From Phaseolus vulgaris (lineage: Eukaryota > Streptophyta > Magnoliopsida > Fabales > Fabaceae), in the NCBI RefSeq assembly GCF_000499845.2, contig NC_023753.2:17670193-17734192 (forward strand): a stretch of DNA of 64,000 nt. Direction: 5' to 3'. The notes beneath the pieces are model-generated. The model had not been told where the DNA came from and made no database searches. It worked only from the letters and a program-made list of their open reading frames with translations. How positions within the stretch are numbered: position 1 is the first letter of the stretch; the number at the start of each line of letters is the position of its first letter. Both the position numbers and the translations under genes were made by a program. Of this stretch, positions 49,651 through 60,810 are shown piece after piece.

Positions 49651-50300
49651 TGATGGCAAATTCATGGAGCTCTTCTCGGAATCATGTCAAAAATGGTGCG
49701 GAAGCTATGGATGTAAATGTGCAAGATCCTCCTAAGAGCTATGGTGATCTTGAAGGTGCATGATGTGTATGGAAGTAGGGAGGTTCGGCCAGCCTTATGG
49801 TAGGTGATGAAGGTGAAGATTAGATCCTAGAAACTACGGAAAGCAAAGTATGGCACAATGTTGGCAACATAACTTTACTCTCATTAATCTTCCAAATACA
49901 AGTGATAGGCATCTCCTTTTATAGGCTAAGGAGGCCGTAATTCTTAAGCTAAGTGCAAATGAAATGCTAGCTAAATGTAATGTAAATGTGAACGACATGG
50001 GTGCACATGGCACATGGGTACACATGGGTGCACATGGTCCTTTATTAGTAAAGGCTTTTAGAAACCTTTAGCTAATCAAGGTTAATGCTTCCTTAATTCT
50101 AATGTGCAGAAAATTAAACAATTGTCCACATGGTTATGCTATTTACACCTCATTCAAAGCTAAACTACACTTCATGGCCCTTCACGGAATATGTGCTATT
50201 AGGCCTTTTCCCATTCATAGCTTCCAAGTCTTCTTGTTCTAGACGCTCTTGACTTGGCTCTTGCCTTTCATGGAAGGTTGTGCTTGGCCCTCTTCCATCA
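49651..50300 (-). repeat. 5' LTR of the nested gypsy element
   Basis: Starts TGATGGCAAATTCATGGAGC and ends GGCCCTCTTCCATCA on the + strand, like 44639-45306. Confidence 0.9.
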
Positions 50301-50650
50301 GTATCTGTCCCAGGGGTCTCCTAGAGGTGGCGTGGGTACTTCACAAGTCAGGTTACTCCTCACTGATACTGGGAATATGGCCTTGAAGCCACCTTTCACT
50401 TCTCTTTATTACTGTTCTGAGGTACTGAGGCCCCTCGTGGTGTCGCCCCCTCCATGGTCTTTCCTACCCGTGGGTATCGGGAGGTGACACCATCGATGCC
50501 TTAACCTGGTGACGCCTTAACTTGGCGACGCATACACCTGACGACGCCTTAAGCGGTCAACCTGTTGACTTTCTTCCCTGGGCTCCCTGGATGGGTCCCA
50601 CCATATGTTTGACTTTGACTTTGGTCAACACCCGGGGACGAGACGGTACA

Positions 50651-50666
50651 CAAGCCCCCCAGTCTT
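50651..50666 (-). promoter_or_regulatory. Polypurine tract of the Tat element
   Basis: The complement reads AAGACTGGGGGGCTTG, directly before the 3' LTR start TGTACCGTC on the - strand. Confidence 0.75.
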
Positions 50667-51230
50667 GAGCTAACACTTGTTTCAGCAAAAAGACTAAGGC
50701 CTCGCCCTATTACCCACGTGGCATTCCCTTGAGCAGTTGACGTGACATTCTCTGAGCAGCTGACATGACATTCTCTGTGCTGAAGATGTGACGTTTTAAG
50801 TTGCTCGTTAATCTCTTGACACATGGCACGATCCTACGGCTGGGGATGAGTGCCGCTAGCGCTTCTTCAAGTTAACGTTATAACCTTTCGCATTAACTCT
50901 TTCGCATTCTCTCTACTGTTCATCTTCCAAAACTTTCTCGGCAACCTTCGCTCTCTCTTTCGTGCTTCCAACCTTCATCCGATCAGATATTCAAAATGTA
51001 TGATTTTTCTCCTTTGATGACTCTTTCCCTTTACTGTATTGCTCTTATAACTCCCTGGGACTGCTTATATTTTTGGCATTTGTGTTCTTCTTCCTCACTC
51101 CTCTGTTTTCCCCTTTCTGAGCTTCTCGCGTGGGGTAGGGTTTTTCTAGGGTTTTCTCTTCCCCTTTCTAACTTAACCCCTTTTGCTAAACCTTTTTCCT
51201 TTCTTCCTTCTTCAGCTTTTTCATCAAACC

Positions 51231-53452
51231 ATGGTGCGTACAAAAGCAACCGCCAATCCACCACCCCCAGGGATCAACTATAGGGCTCACTACCCCTAGG
51301 CTTCTGACGAACTCTTAGCCGAATGCTCGACTCTAACCACCGTTGAAGACGTGGAGAACCATCTGGGTGACCCACGTTTTTACAACTTCAATGCCTTCTC
51401 CAGCAGACACGACTCCGACATCTCCGTTCGTCGCGCCACCCCTGGGGAGCCGGTCTGCGTGGACTATAGGTCCAACTGCGGGAAGCCCTTTTTCTTCCTC
51501 TACCAGACGATGTTCAAACGAACCGGTCTGCGCCTTCCCTTCTCCGGCTTCGAGAGGGAACTACTCACTGAAATCAACGTAGCCCCTGCCCAGCTACACC
51601 CCAACAGTTGGGCATTCATTAGGGCGTTTGAAATCCTGTACGGGTACTTGGGCCTGCTACCCTTAGTAAACATCTTCCTCCACTTTTTTGAAGTGAAGAA
51701 GCAAGGGAAGAGCCTCTGGGTGAGCTTCTCTGGGGTCGCCGGAAGGATAATCCTCACCCTCTTCCAGAACTCCTACAAAGGGTGGAAGGGTCAGTTCTTC
51801 GGGGTGTGCTGCACAAAACGTGACCCCACAGCCCTGGATGGCTTCCCCTTGTACTGGGTGAAAGAGCCAAGGCTGATTAAGACCAAGTCCCTAGACGAAC
51901 TACCCTCTGCTGATAGAGAGGTATGTGTGGCTCTAGCTAGAATGGGAATTGTCTTCAACACCGCGGAGCTCATTGCTCGTGAGTTTGATGCGGACGCCCT
52001 GTCTCAGTACTTTGGTAGGAATTTGCGCCTATACTTGTCTTTTTTATCTTTGCCCTTTAATGTGCTTTCTCTTATTTTGTATGTGTTGTTCATCTGCCCC
52101 AAACTTCTATGTGTAACTATGTGTATCTGACGCTTCATGCTTAACTGGTATTGGCTCTAATCCTTTGTTCTTTTGCTTGTCTCGGTGCAGCCTCAGTGAT
52201 GGACTCGTCGAGGCGTCTTGCTCTGGCTAAGGCTTTGAAAGCTCGCACCAAGGCGACTGCCGCGAAAGCTGTGGCTACTAATACCCCTATGACTGAACAA
52301 ACCCCTTCAGAACCTCCACAAAGTCCAACTTCTCCACCTACCGCCCAAACAACCAACTCACCCCACACCCTCCAAACACCTAACTCGCCCCCTCCAATCG
52401 CTGCAGTCCCACTGGCTGCGGCCCACACCTTTACCCCAACCCCCCTTGACAAGGGCAAGGGCGTTCTTGTCGTCCCCTCCGATGACGAAGGCTCAGGCGA
52501 GGGCCAGGTCTTCAATAGGAGGAGGACTAATAGGGTCATCTCCTCACGATCTGCATCCCCCCAACGTGGAAGGTTTCCAAGGGACAACCCTCCTAGCGCC
52601 ACATCTCCCACGCAACAACTGGGCCAAGAGGAGGGGGCATAATCTGCGCCGCCATCGACACAAGCACCCACCGCTCAAGCAACTGCCCCAGAGACCTTAG
52701 AAATCCCCCCCGCAATCATGCAGCTAATGAGGGGGTTCAATGAGAGGTCGCCGGGAAGCTCTTCTGGCGAGGCCAAGAAGAAAGGCATGCCCTACTACAT
52801 GGGGGCCTTCCTTGCCATTGCTCTCGATTGGCGCGCACAAGCAAAAGCCAAGGCCATCGAGATGCAAACCCTTCAGGCTCTTAAGCGAGAGGTGGCCACC
52901 CTGAAGGAGGAGAAGCTGAAACTCGCACAACTCTGGGAGCAAAAGAAAAACGCCTACAAAGCTTCTTTGATGGAGACCCATAAGGCGATGGAGGCAGCCA
53001 ACCTGAAGCTGCACGAGGCTGGTCAGAAACATGCTGACCTTCTGGGCTCCATGGCTTCTCTGGAGGCGGAGGTCGCTGAACTGAGGGTGGCTGCTGAAAA
53101 CTCCAAGGTCCTGGGGGCAAAGCTGAGCGAAACTGAGGAGAAGCTAGCTGCGAATATTGAAGCTCTCAACCTTCTCCAAGCTGAAAATGGCAAGCTCCAA
53201 GCTGAAGTGAACAAGCTTCAAGTGGAGAAGGAATTCCTGGACAAGTAGCTAGCCTCCCAGAACTCCAAGATCGAGGAACTGGAGAAGTCCAACCAGGAAC
53301 TCATCGATGACATGGCGAGCACATTTGAGGAGGGATTTAAAGAGGCTCTGGCCCAAGCCACGTGCGAAAACCCAAAGATCAATACCTCAAACTGCGACCC
53401 TGGCAACCAAATCGTTGATGGAAAGGTGGTGCCCCTTGACCTCGGGGAGTGA
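51231..53452 (+). pseudogene. Antisense gene of the Tat element: gypsy-type transposon accessory protein with coiled coil, three stops
   Basis: It lies on the strand opposite to gag-pol. ATG 51231 opens MVRTKATANPPPPG; an in-frame TAG at 51297 interrupts. Then comes a domain like Pfam 'putative gypsy type transposon' (PF04195): WAFIRAFEILYGYLGLLPLV, FFEVKKQGKSLWVSFSG and DPTALDGFPLYWV. An intron 52015-52190 (GTAGGA...TGCAG) joins F|G-phase 1 to ASVMDSSRRLALAKAL. A proline/threonine-rich linker follows, TAA at 52640, then a long heptad coiled coil (LQALKREVATLKEEKLKLAQ onward), TAG at 53246, and a final TGA at 53450-53452. All parts keep one frame, so only the three point stops break it. Antisense genes downstream of pol are known in Tat elements; their function is unknown. 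A 5' leader intron may lie at about 50996-51212. Confidence 0.8.
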
Positions 53453-55088
53453 GCAGTTCTTAATAGATTTCCATCTTTTTTGTAAATTTGTACATACAAT
53501 ATTTGAACTTGTCTGTAATTCTGACACCGAACCTTATTTATTTAAATGCCATTTGGATGCTATCTTTAAATTCTTGTTTGCTCTTAACTTTTCTTGCACC
53601 TTTATCTACTTCTGCTTTCTTGACTATATCAAAGGTGTTACCTTCGATGCCTCTCTTCATGGCTTCGCCTTTAACTCTTTAGGTAGCACGTGACTTTCTT
53701 TCTTACTCTTCCTTTCTAAGTCGTGATGCATACCCTTCTCTCGATCTTTTCGCTTCAAACTTCACTTGGCCTTCGTATTTGCGAGGAATCTACCTCATGA
53801 AGGCATCGCCTGCCTCGTCGTCGCCCAAAGGCATAGGAGGACTTAACTTCGTGTCTCATCATCACTCAAAGGTGAAAGAGGACCTCTCTTGCCTTTACGG
53901 CCTTTGATAACTCGTGCTCTTCACTCTTCTTCTTATTACTCTTCGATCTTCTTTTTCCTCTACAACTTGCAAAAGTTTCAACTTGCTCTTCGCTTTCTTG
54001 AATCCCAAGGCGCTTACTGCCAAAGGTATTGCTAGCTTTGTCATCACTTAGGATGAGAAAGGGTCTCGTCTCTTCTATGGCCTCGACATCGCCCAAGGGC
54101 GAGGGAGGGCTCTATCTCTTCCTATGTGGCCTCGACATCGCTCGAAGGTGAGGAGGGCTTATCTTATCTGTACTGGGTGTCCACGCTCGAGGAGAGACCT
54201 GCTGAACGCAAGGTCGTATCGTCCTCATCATGTCTAAACACTTGGGACAAAAGTCGCGCTTTGGTGCCCACGCCCGTGGAGAGGCTAATTACAACAACGT
54301 TGTATCGTCCACGGGGTGTCTAAACACCAAGGCAACTTAGCCCTTATCTCTGCGCGCTTGGTGCCCACGCCTGAGGAGAGGCCTGCCTGGGGGTAGTGCC
54401 GTTTCATCCTCAGGGTGTCTAAAAATGCCAAGGCAATCAGTGTTCTTGGTGCCCACGCCCAGGGAGAGGCGTGTCGGAAACATCGCCGTATCGTCCCTGA
54501 TGTGTCTAAACTCCAAGATGACCGGGTATTTTGGTGATTACGCCTAAGGAGAAGGTTTCCCGAAGGATGGCACTTCTCCTTTATTGCGTGTATCTGCACC
54601 AAGTGACCTAGTTCTCCACTGCTCCGAAACTTCTCACTGTCTGATGCCCACGCTCGAAGGAAACGCCCCCCGCCACTTCCTTGCGAGGTGTCTAAACATC
54701 AGACACCGAGGCTAGCTATTCCTACTTGAGGAGGGGGCATCCCGAAGGAATCCCTTAACCCCTGCTCAGGGACTAGACACCCGGATTTTAACTTTACTGT
54801 ACGTACCTTGCTAATGTGTTGATCTCTGCGCACGAGCATGTGCTCCCTTTACTTGCTTTGATTTTGACGCCCGCTCCCTTATCTGGCGATGCCTTCACCT
54901 GGTGACGCCTACCTTAGGCGATGCCTTGAGTCTTTGTCTTTTGTTTCTTAATCTTTGCTCTTATACTGTGTGAAAGGGAAAAACTGAGACAAAGTTTCTT
55001 GAACTTCTTTTTTACTTGGGTGACCTCATTAAAAAACTCCCGAGAGGGAAAAAGAGTGTACCCTTTACAACTATGTGTTTCATAACTT
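53453..55088. other. Tat 3' untranslated region with tandem repeats
   Basis: Between the antisense gene's end and the integrase stop. Apart from the repeat array at 54176-54720 it has CTCGACATCGCCCAAGG-type short duplications (54080-54150) and GGCGATGCC/GGTGACGCC words (54888-54925). No coding signal is seen. Confidence 0.7.
54176..54720. repeat. Imperfect tandem repeats of about 90 bp
   Basis: GGTGCCCACGCCCGTGGAGAGGC-like starts recur near 54176, 54268, 54359, 54448, 54533 and 54640. Each is followed by a TATCGTCC...GTGTCTAAAC part. The units have diverged, with a spacing of 85-105 bases. Confidence 0.82.
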
Positions 55089-56075
55089 TCAACTGAAATA
55101 AAATTTTAAATTAGCCGCATTCCAGCTGCGTGGGATGGGGCCCCCTTCTAGAGTCTCTAACTTGTACGAACCATTTCCCTTGGCTTCGGTTATTTTGAAG
55201 GGTCCGGTCCACTTGGGAGACAACTTGTTCTCCAACTCGTAAGGATGAGCCTTTCGCATGACCAAGTCAGCTACTTGGAACTGTCGCGGCTTTACCTTAG
55301 ATCTATACTGATGCTCCACTCTCCTCTTCACAGCTTCAGCCTTTATCCTCGCTTCTTCTCTGGCCTCGTCTAACAGGTCCAGATTCACCTTTCTTTCTTC
55401 GTTGGATTCTTCTGCCACAAAGCTTAAGAAACGCAGAGAACTCTCGTGGATCTCTGTTGGGATCATGGCATTTGACCCGTATACTAGGCTGAAAGGCGTC
55501 TCCATGGTGGAAGATTGAGGCGTGGTGTGGTAAGCCCACACGATCCTTGGTACTTCTTCTGCCCATGCCCCTTTAGCTTTCTCGAGCCTTCGCTTCAATC
55601 CCCTCAGCAAAACTCTATTTGCTGACTCTACCTGCCCATTCGTCTGGGGGTGTTCGACTGATGCAAACACCTGCTTGATTCCTACTTCTACACACAGCTT
55701 CCCCAACTGTTGGCTCGCAAACTGAGTGCCATTATCTGAGATGAGACACCTTGGCACCCCGAAACGAGACACAATGTTCTTCCAAACAAAGTGTTGTACC
55801 TTGTGCGCAATGATCTGTGCCATTGGTTCTGCCTCTATCCACTTCGTGAAGTACTCGATGGTGACTATCAAATACTTCATCTGCCTTATCGCCAGAGGGA
55901 AAGGCCCCAGAATATCGATTCCCCATGTTTGGAAGGGCCATGGGCTGTAAATCGATCTTCGTTCCTCTGGAGGTGCCTTATGCCAGTCTGCATGCATTTG
56001 GCACTGCTTGCATCGCTGGGCGTATCTTACACAATCCTCCCTCACCGAAGGCCAACAAAACCTTGCGCGAATCAC
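55089..56075 (-). pseudogene. Tat integrase
   Basis: The 328-codon open frame has FCWPSVREDC and CKQCQMHAD (zinc-binding HHCC end), then the DDE core: FQTWGIDILGPFP (Asp 1), CLISDNGTQFAS (Asp 2) and QTNGQVESANR (Glu). It ends in a C-terminal DNA-binding region with KWTGPFKITE. All three catalytic residues are present. A stop at 56091-56093 separates it from the RNase H part, so the polyprotein is not continuous. It ends at a TAA/TGA near 55089. Confidence 0.88.
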
Positions 56076-56090
56076 CTTGGAAGCTAATGA

Positions 56091-56912
56091 TCATCCCCCC
56101 ACGTGGCTTCCGCAAATCCCCTCGTGAAGCTCTGACATGATCCTCGTACACTCGTCGCCACTCACACATGTCAGAATTGGATGCGTGAACCCATGCCTAA
56201 ATAGCACTCCATCAACAAGGGTGTACCTTGCAGAGTTCTTCTTTATCCTCTTTCCTTCTCCAGGCTCTACTGGGAGAACCCCATCTGCAATGTATCGCCT
56301 ATAAGGCGTCATCCACGTGTCGCCTTCCTTCAAGGCACATACTTGCACACACTTTTCTTCTTCGGGCAAGGCCGCATAGGTGTTGATGCGGGGTGTTCTC
56401 GTCGTATCTTGAATCAAAAAGCGATGGCTCTTTGGCTTTCCTCTTGCTGCGCTAATGTGAAGAACGTCCACCCTGTTGTCTGCCACAAACTTTCGCGGCG
56501 TTTTGAGCATCTCTTGGATGACCGTCCTCTGTCTTCCCCCCTTGCCTGAGCTGGCCAGCTTGGCGAGCAGGTCAGCTCTGGCATTTTGCTCCCTTGGGAC
56601 ATGCACCAGCTCAAAAGCGGCGAAGGCTCCCTTTAACACTTCGACGTACCTTAAGTACGCAGCCATCTGTGGATCCTTTGCTTGGTACTCCCCTGTTACT
56701 TTCCCTGTAATCAACTGGGAATCACTCTTCGCCAAGAGACTTTGAGCGCCCATTTCCTTGGCCAAGAGCATTCCAGCAATCAGCACCTCGTACTCAGCTT
56801 GGTTATTGCTTTCCTTGAAGGCGAAACGTAAGGCTTGCTCGATCAACACCCCATTAGGCCCCTCCAAGACTATTCCAGCACCACTTCCCTGTTGGTTGGA
56901 GGATCCATCCAC
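56091..56912 (-). pseudogene. Tat second (archaeal-type) RNase H and linker
   Basis: Reads VDGSSNQQGSGAG, NNQAEYEVLIAG and KSDSQLITG, the D, E and D of a cellular-type RNase H, and VPREQNARADLLAKLA with the fourth Asp. Linker and the start of the integrase zinc part follow. A second RNase H after the usual one is specific to the Tat group of plant gypsy elements. A TAG/TAA near 56930 separates it from the first RNase H. Confidence 0.87.
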
Positions 56913-56932
56913 TGTGATCCTAACTCCACTTC

Positions 56933-58699
56933 CTAGGGGGCATTTCCTGGTGAGAGCTCTAGGACAAAATCTGCGTAGACTTGCCCCTTGATGGATCCCC
57001 TGGGTTCGTAATGGATGTCAAACTTCGACAGCTCCACTGCCCAGCGAACCATCCTTCCGGCGACGTCCGACTTCTGTAGTACCTTCTGGATGGGGAGGTT
57101 CGTCATCACCACTATTGTAAAGTTATGAAAGTAGTGACGGAGCCTTCTAGCTGAGAATACTACCGCCAGCACCGCCTTTTCCAACGACTGGTATCTTGTC
57201 TCGGGGCCTTGCAAGACCTTGCTTACGAAGTAGATGGGCCTCTGTACCTGGTCTTGCTCTTGGACCAACACAAAGCTGATGGCCCACTCTGTTACTGCAA
57301 TGTACAATCGAAGAGGGACGCCTGCCCGTGGCTTGCAAAGCACCGGTGGCATCGCCAAGTACTCCTTCAACTTGAGGAATGCTGTTTCGCACTCATCTGT
57401 CCACGCAAAACAGCTATTCCTCTTGAGGCACTGAAAGTAGGGGTGGCCATTCTCACCTCCAGCAGATACGAACCTTGATAGAGCTGTCATCCGCCCAGTC
57501 AACTGCTGCACCTCTTTCACTAAAGTTTGGCTCCTCATGGCAATGATAGTTGTGCACTTATCAGGGTTCGCCTCTATCCCCCTCTAGGTGAGCATAAATC
57601 CTAAGAACTTCCCCGCCTCGACGCCAAAAACGCATTTTTTCGGGTTTAACTTGAGGCGGTACTTGGCTATGGTGGCGAACAGCTCCTCCAGGTCATGGGG
57701 GTGTCACCCTCTTTCTTGAGAGGTCACCACCATGTCATCAACATAGGCGTGCACGTTTCTTCCCAGCATGGGTGCAAGGACCTTGTCCATTAGTCTCTGG
57801 TAGGTGACGCCTGCGTTCTTCAGCCCAAACGGCATCACCTTGTAACAGTAACTGCACGCCTCCGTTATGAACATCGTTTTGCTCTCATCCCTTGGATGCA
57901 TTTTTATCTGATTGTACCCTGAAAATGCGTCTAAGAAACTCAGCATCTTGCACCCTGAGGCGCTATCCACCAATGCGTCGATGCTAGGTAAGGGGTACGA
58001 ATCTTTAGGAAACGCCTTGTTTAGGTCCGTGAAGTCTACACACATTCTCCACTTCCCATTCGCCTTCTTCACCAAGACGACGTTGGCCAACCACTAAGGG
58101 TATTGTATCTCTCTGATGTGTCCAGCACTTAGCAATTTCTGCGTTTCTTCCTTCACGACGAGGCACCTCTCTTCGTTGAACTTCCTCTTCCTCTGTCGTA
58201 CAGGGCGAACCTTGGTGTCCATGGTGAGGTGGTGGCACAAAAAATCTGGGTCGATGCCTGGCATGTCTGCGGCGGTCCACACGAATGCATCTAAGTGGCG
58301 TGAGATCATTGCTGCCACTTCGTCTTGTTTTTCCTGGCTTAACAAGCGTCCCAGCTTGAATATCTTGCCACCAATCTGCCTCTCTACCACGTTGTCCACT
58401 GGTTGGGGTCGCCTATCTCGCATGCTCTCTGCACGAGACTCATTTCCGCGATCTTCTTCTATAGGCGTCGCCCTATCGGGTGCTTCAGGCGTCACCTCCT
58501 CTGACGCCTCTTCCATGGGCATGGCCTCCCCGTGTGCTTCTTCTAAGGGCGCATCTTCTTTGGGCGTCGCCTCCACGTGTGAGGCCTGAGCAGGCGTCGA
58601 CTCCGCGGGCGTCGCCTCTTCCAAGGGCTCTACCTCCATTGGCGTATCCGAAACAGGCGATCGTTCAAGTACCATGTACACGCCTCTCTTTGTCTTCAA
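56933..58699 (-). pseudogene. Tat reverse transcriptase and first RNase H, broken by stops
   Basis: 58699-58094: acidic linker rich in EATP-type repeats, then RRKFNEERC and VKEETQKLLSAGHIREI. After a TAG the frame 58090-57704 has VLVKKANGKWRMCVDFTDLN, FLDAFSGYNQIKMH, MPFGLKNAGVTYQRLMD and the catalytic YVDDMVV. Further stops occur at about 57704 and 57581. The frame 57538-56933 gives the thumb and RNase H (LTGRMTALSRFVS, CFAWTDECETAF, YIAVTEWAISFVL, YFVSKVLQGPETRY). The active site is preserved, but at least three stops interrupt the polyprotein. Confidence 0.88.
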
Positions 58700-58714
58700 G
58701 CTATTTTCATAGCA

Positions 58715-59602
58715 TTACCGGGCCTCTTCCTGATCAGATTTGATCATGATTACCTTGCCACTAAGATCTGGAAGCTTCATCTTCATGTGGCGGGTGGAGG
58801 CCACTGCTCTTAGCCTATTCAGCGATGGTCTTCCCAACAAGATGTTGTAGGCTGAATTGACATTCACGACTAGATACCGGATGCTTTCGGTACGCGACGC
58901 TGTTCCATCAGTAAACGTCTTCCTCAACTCCAGGTAGCCACGCACCTCAACTTGGTCCCCTGTGAACCCATACCAGCATCCAGTGTAGGGCCTCAGCAAG
59001 TCAGGGGACAACTGCAACTTATTGAACGTCGACCAAAACATGACATCTGCAGAACTGCCCTGGTCAACGAGAACCCTGTGTACCTTCCTCCCAGCTGTGA
59101 CAACCGAAATGACCACGGGGTCATTGTCATGTGGGACATCTCGTAGGTCAGCCCTTGTGAACACAAGGTCTGACTCCCACTGATCATCTGAACCCTCCTC
59201 AGCAACTGAATTCACTGCCCTCACATACCTCTTGCGTTGAGAGGCAATGGGCCCTCCTCCAGAAAAGCCACCGGAAATGGTGTGCACTTCTCCATGGATT
59301 GGAATTTCATGCGCTTGATCCTCCTCTGGCACTGCTAGGGTTGTGGTCGTAGCAGACCCAGCAAGATAATCCTTGAGAAATCCATTCTTCACGAGCTCAT
59401 CCAGCTGATGGCCCAGCGCCAAGCAGTTGTTGATATGATGCCCAAACGTCTCGTGGAATTCGCACCATGAGTCTTTACGAGGCCCCAGCACCTTGTCAGA
59501 CTTCACGGGTGGCCTCAACCTGTCAGCTATGTTGGGCACAACAATAAGATCCTTCAGCTCCATCACGAAATTGTACCTTAACGGCCTATTTCTGTTCCTC
59601 AC
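58715..59602 (-). pseudogene. Tat protease region (295 codons open)
   Basis: It starts in the Gag-to-protease linker (WCEFHETFGHHINNCLALG, a degenerate Cys/His zinc motif). The retropepsin-like signature is VHRVLVDQGSSADVMF, followed by YNILLGRPSLNRL. The VDQGSSADV form is usual in Tat elements. It ends at a stop near 58715. Confidence 0.82.
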
Positions 59603-59632
59603 CTGCCTGTCCCCCTCTACTGCCCCCCTTGC

Positions 59633-60565
59633 CTAAGGCCTCCTTGCCTCGTATGGGCGCTTCCTGTTTTGGTTCTTCCTCCCTGTCGTGGCCTCGTTAA
59701 CCCTAGTGGGTTGTGCACGCGACTGCACTCTTGGGCATGCGGGTGCGACGCTTGTGCGCTTCTCGCTTACCTCACCCTCAGAGGTGATGTGTTCCACCGC
59801 GCGACGCCTTATCTCAGCAAAGGTCTTGGGGCGGCTTCGTATGATCGATTCACAGAAGGGTCCAAGGCACATTCCTTTCCTAAACGCGTAGACGATCATA
59901 GGCTCCTCTTTGATGCCAACCTTCACCACCTGCGCTCCAAAGCGATTGATATATTCCTTGAGGGTCTCCCCCTGATACTGCTTTACGTCGAACATGTCGT
60001 ACGAGACAGGCGGTGGAGCCCTGTTTGCTAGGTACTGCTCCTTGAACAGCTGTGAGAGCTGTGCAAAGGAGGTGATATGGCCATTTGGAAGGCTAATAAA
60101 CTAGTTCATGGCCATCCCAGTCAAAGTGCTCATGAAGATCTTGCACTTTACAGTGTCGTAGCCGCCTACCAGCATCATTTGCGTGTGGAACACAGTGAGA
60201 TGTGCTTCGGGGTCTTCCATTCCTATGAAGGTTACCTTGGGCCCCACGAATGTGTTGGGGATCACCGTCTCTTGAATCAGCTGCGAGAACGGTGTAGAGA
60301 ACTCCCTTGGTGGGGTGGAACCCTCGGGCTCATCCCCGTCGCGTAGTCTTGTGTGGTTGCGCCACCCGCGGCACAACTCTTCATTCATGCGACAAAGCTC
60401 CTCATTTCTCGCCTGAGATGCCGCGAGATCGGCCTGCATGCGCTCTTGCTCAGCCTTCGACGCTGCCATTGCCTCCTGCAATCCCTGCATCATACCCATG
60501 ATTTGCTGCATGGTCATCTCTTCACTCTCAGCGCGCGTCAAACCTTGCCTCGTGGACCTCATCAT
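59633..60565 (-). pseudogene. Tat gag
   Basis: 60565-60101: MMRSTRQGLTRAESEEMTMQ, a coiled-coil-like stretch (SKAEQERMQADLAASQARNE) and IGMEDPEAHLTVFHTQM. An in-frame TAG at 60101-60103 follows FMSTLTGMAMN. The same frame continues with SFAQLSQLFKEQYLANRAP and, at 59995-59633, YQGETLKEYINRFGAQVVKV and EIRRRAVEHI, ending in a basic Arg-rich tail. Only one stop breaks the Gag domain. Confidence 0.85.
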
Positions 60566-60792
60566 CTGCGGTTTCTGGAACTCCTTCTAGTTGTCGTGCA
60601 ACTCCAAGGGATAAAGAAAAACTCAAACTCGAACGGGCACGATCAAAAAGCGAACTCCACCGAAGGCAATTGGTGAAACTGCACCAATTTCACAACGAAT
60701 AGTGGCTCTTGGTAAAATCTCGAAGGAATTAAATCGGAAACTGCAACTGGAAAACTGGACACTTGCTGTGGGACTGATGTTTTAAATCGGGC

Positions 60793-60810
60793 CCCACGGT
60801 GGGCGCCAAA
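60793..60810 (-). promoter_or_regulatory. Primer-binding site of the Tat element
   Basis: The complement reads TTTGGCGCCCACCGTGGG next to the LTR. TTGGCGCC-type sites are usual for Tat/Athila elements, unlike the TGGTATC sites of the other elements here. Confidence 0.82.

Larger units (their letters stand above)
44639..50300 (-). mobile_element. Nested Ty3/gypsy element (5.7 kb) in the Tat LTR
   Basis: Flanked by GTATC. LTRs 44639-45306 and 49651-50300 begin TGATGGCAAATTC and end CTCTTCCATCA on the + strand. Read on the - strand: primer site TTTGGTATCATGAGC (49636-49650), a long leader, gag, short protease-region remains, integrase, and polypurine AAGAGGGAGGGGA (45307-45319). Reverse transcriptase and RNase H are deleted. 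It is younger than the Tat element because it sits inside it. Confidence 0.9.
43827..50650 (-). repeat. 3' LTR of the Tat element, interrupted at 44638
   Basis: Two parts, 43827-44638 and 50301-50650, together match 60811-62029. The left starts TGTTCCCATCGGTTGACC on the + strand and the right ends GACGAGACGGTACA. They contain clustered TTTAAAGCG/ACGTCTAAAGC words and, in the right part, GACGCCTTAACCTGG-type repeats. Confidence 0.9.

Noticed and set aside
51500..53214. Open frames on the - strand at 51500-51757, 52141-52671, 52724-53032 and 53023-53214
   Set aside because: They are complements of the antisense gene on the + strand, have no domain, and are explained by its GC-rich codon use.
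55726..57478. Several + strand frames of 60-98 codons across 55726-57478
   Set aside because: Shadows of the Tat integrase and RNase H on the - strand; no domain and no start context.
58116..60676. + strand frames including 58116-58589 and 59669-60031
   Set aside because: Shadows of reverse transcriptase, protease and Gag. The Pro/Ser/Leu-rich content follows from the acidic repeats read backwards.
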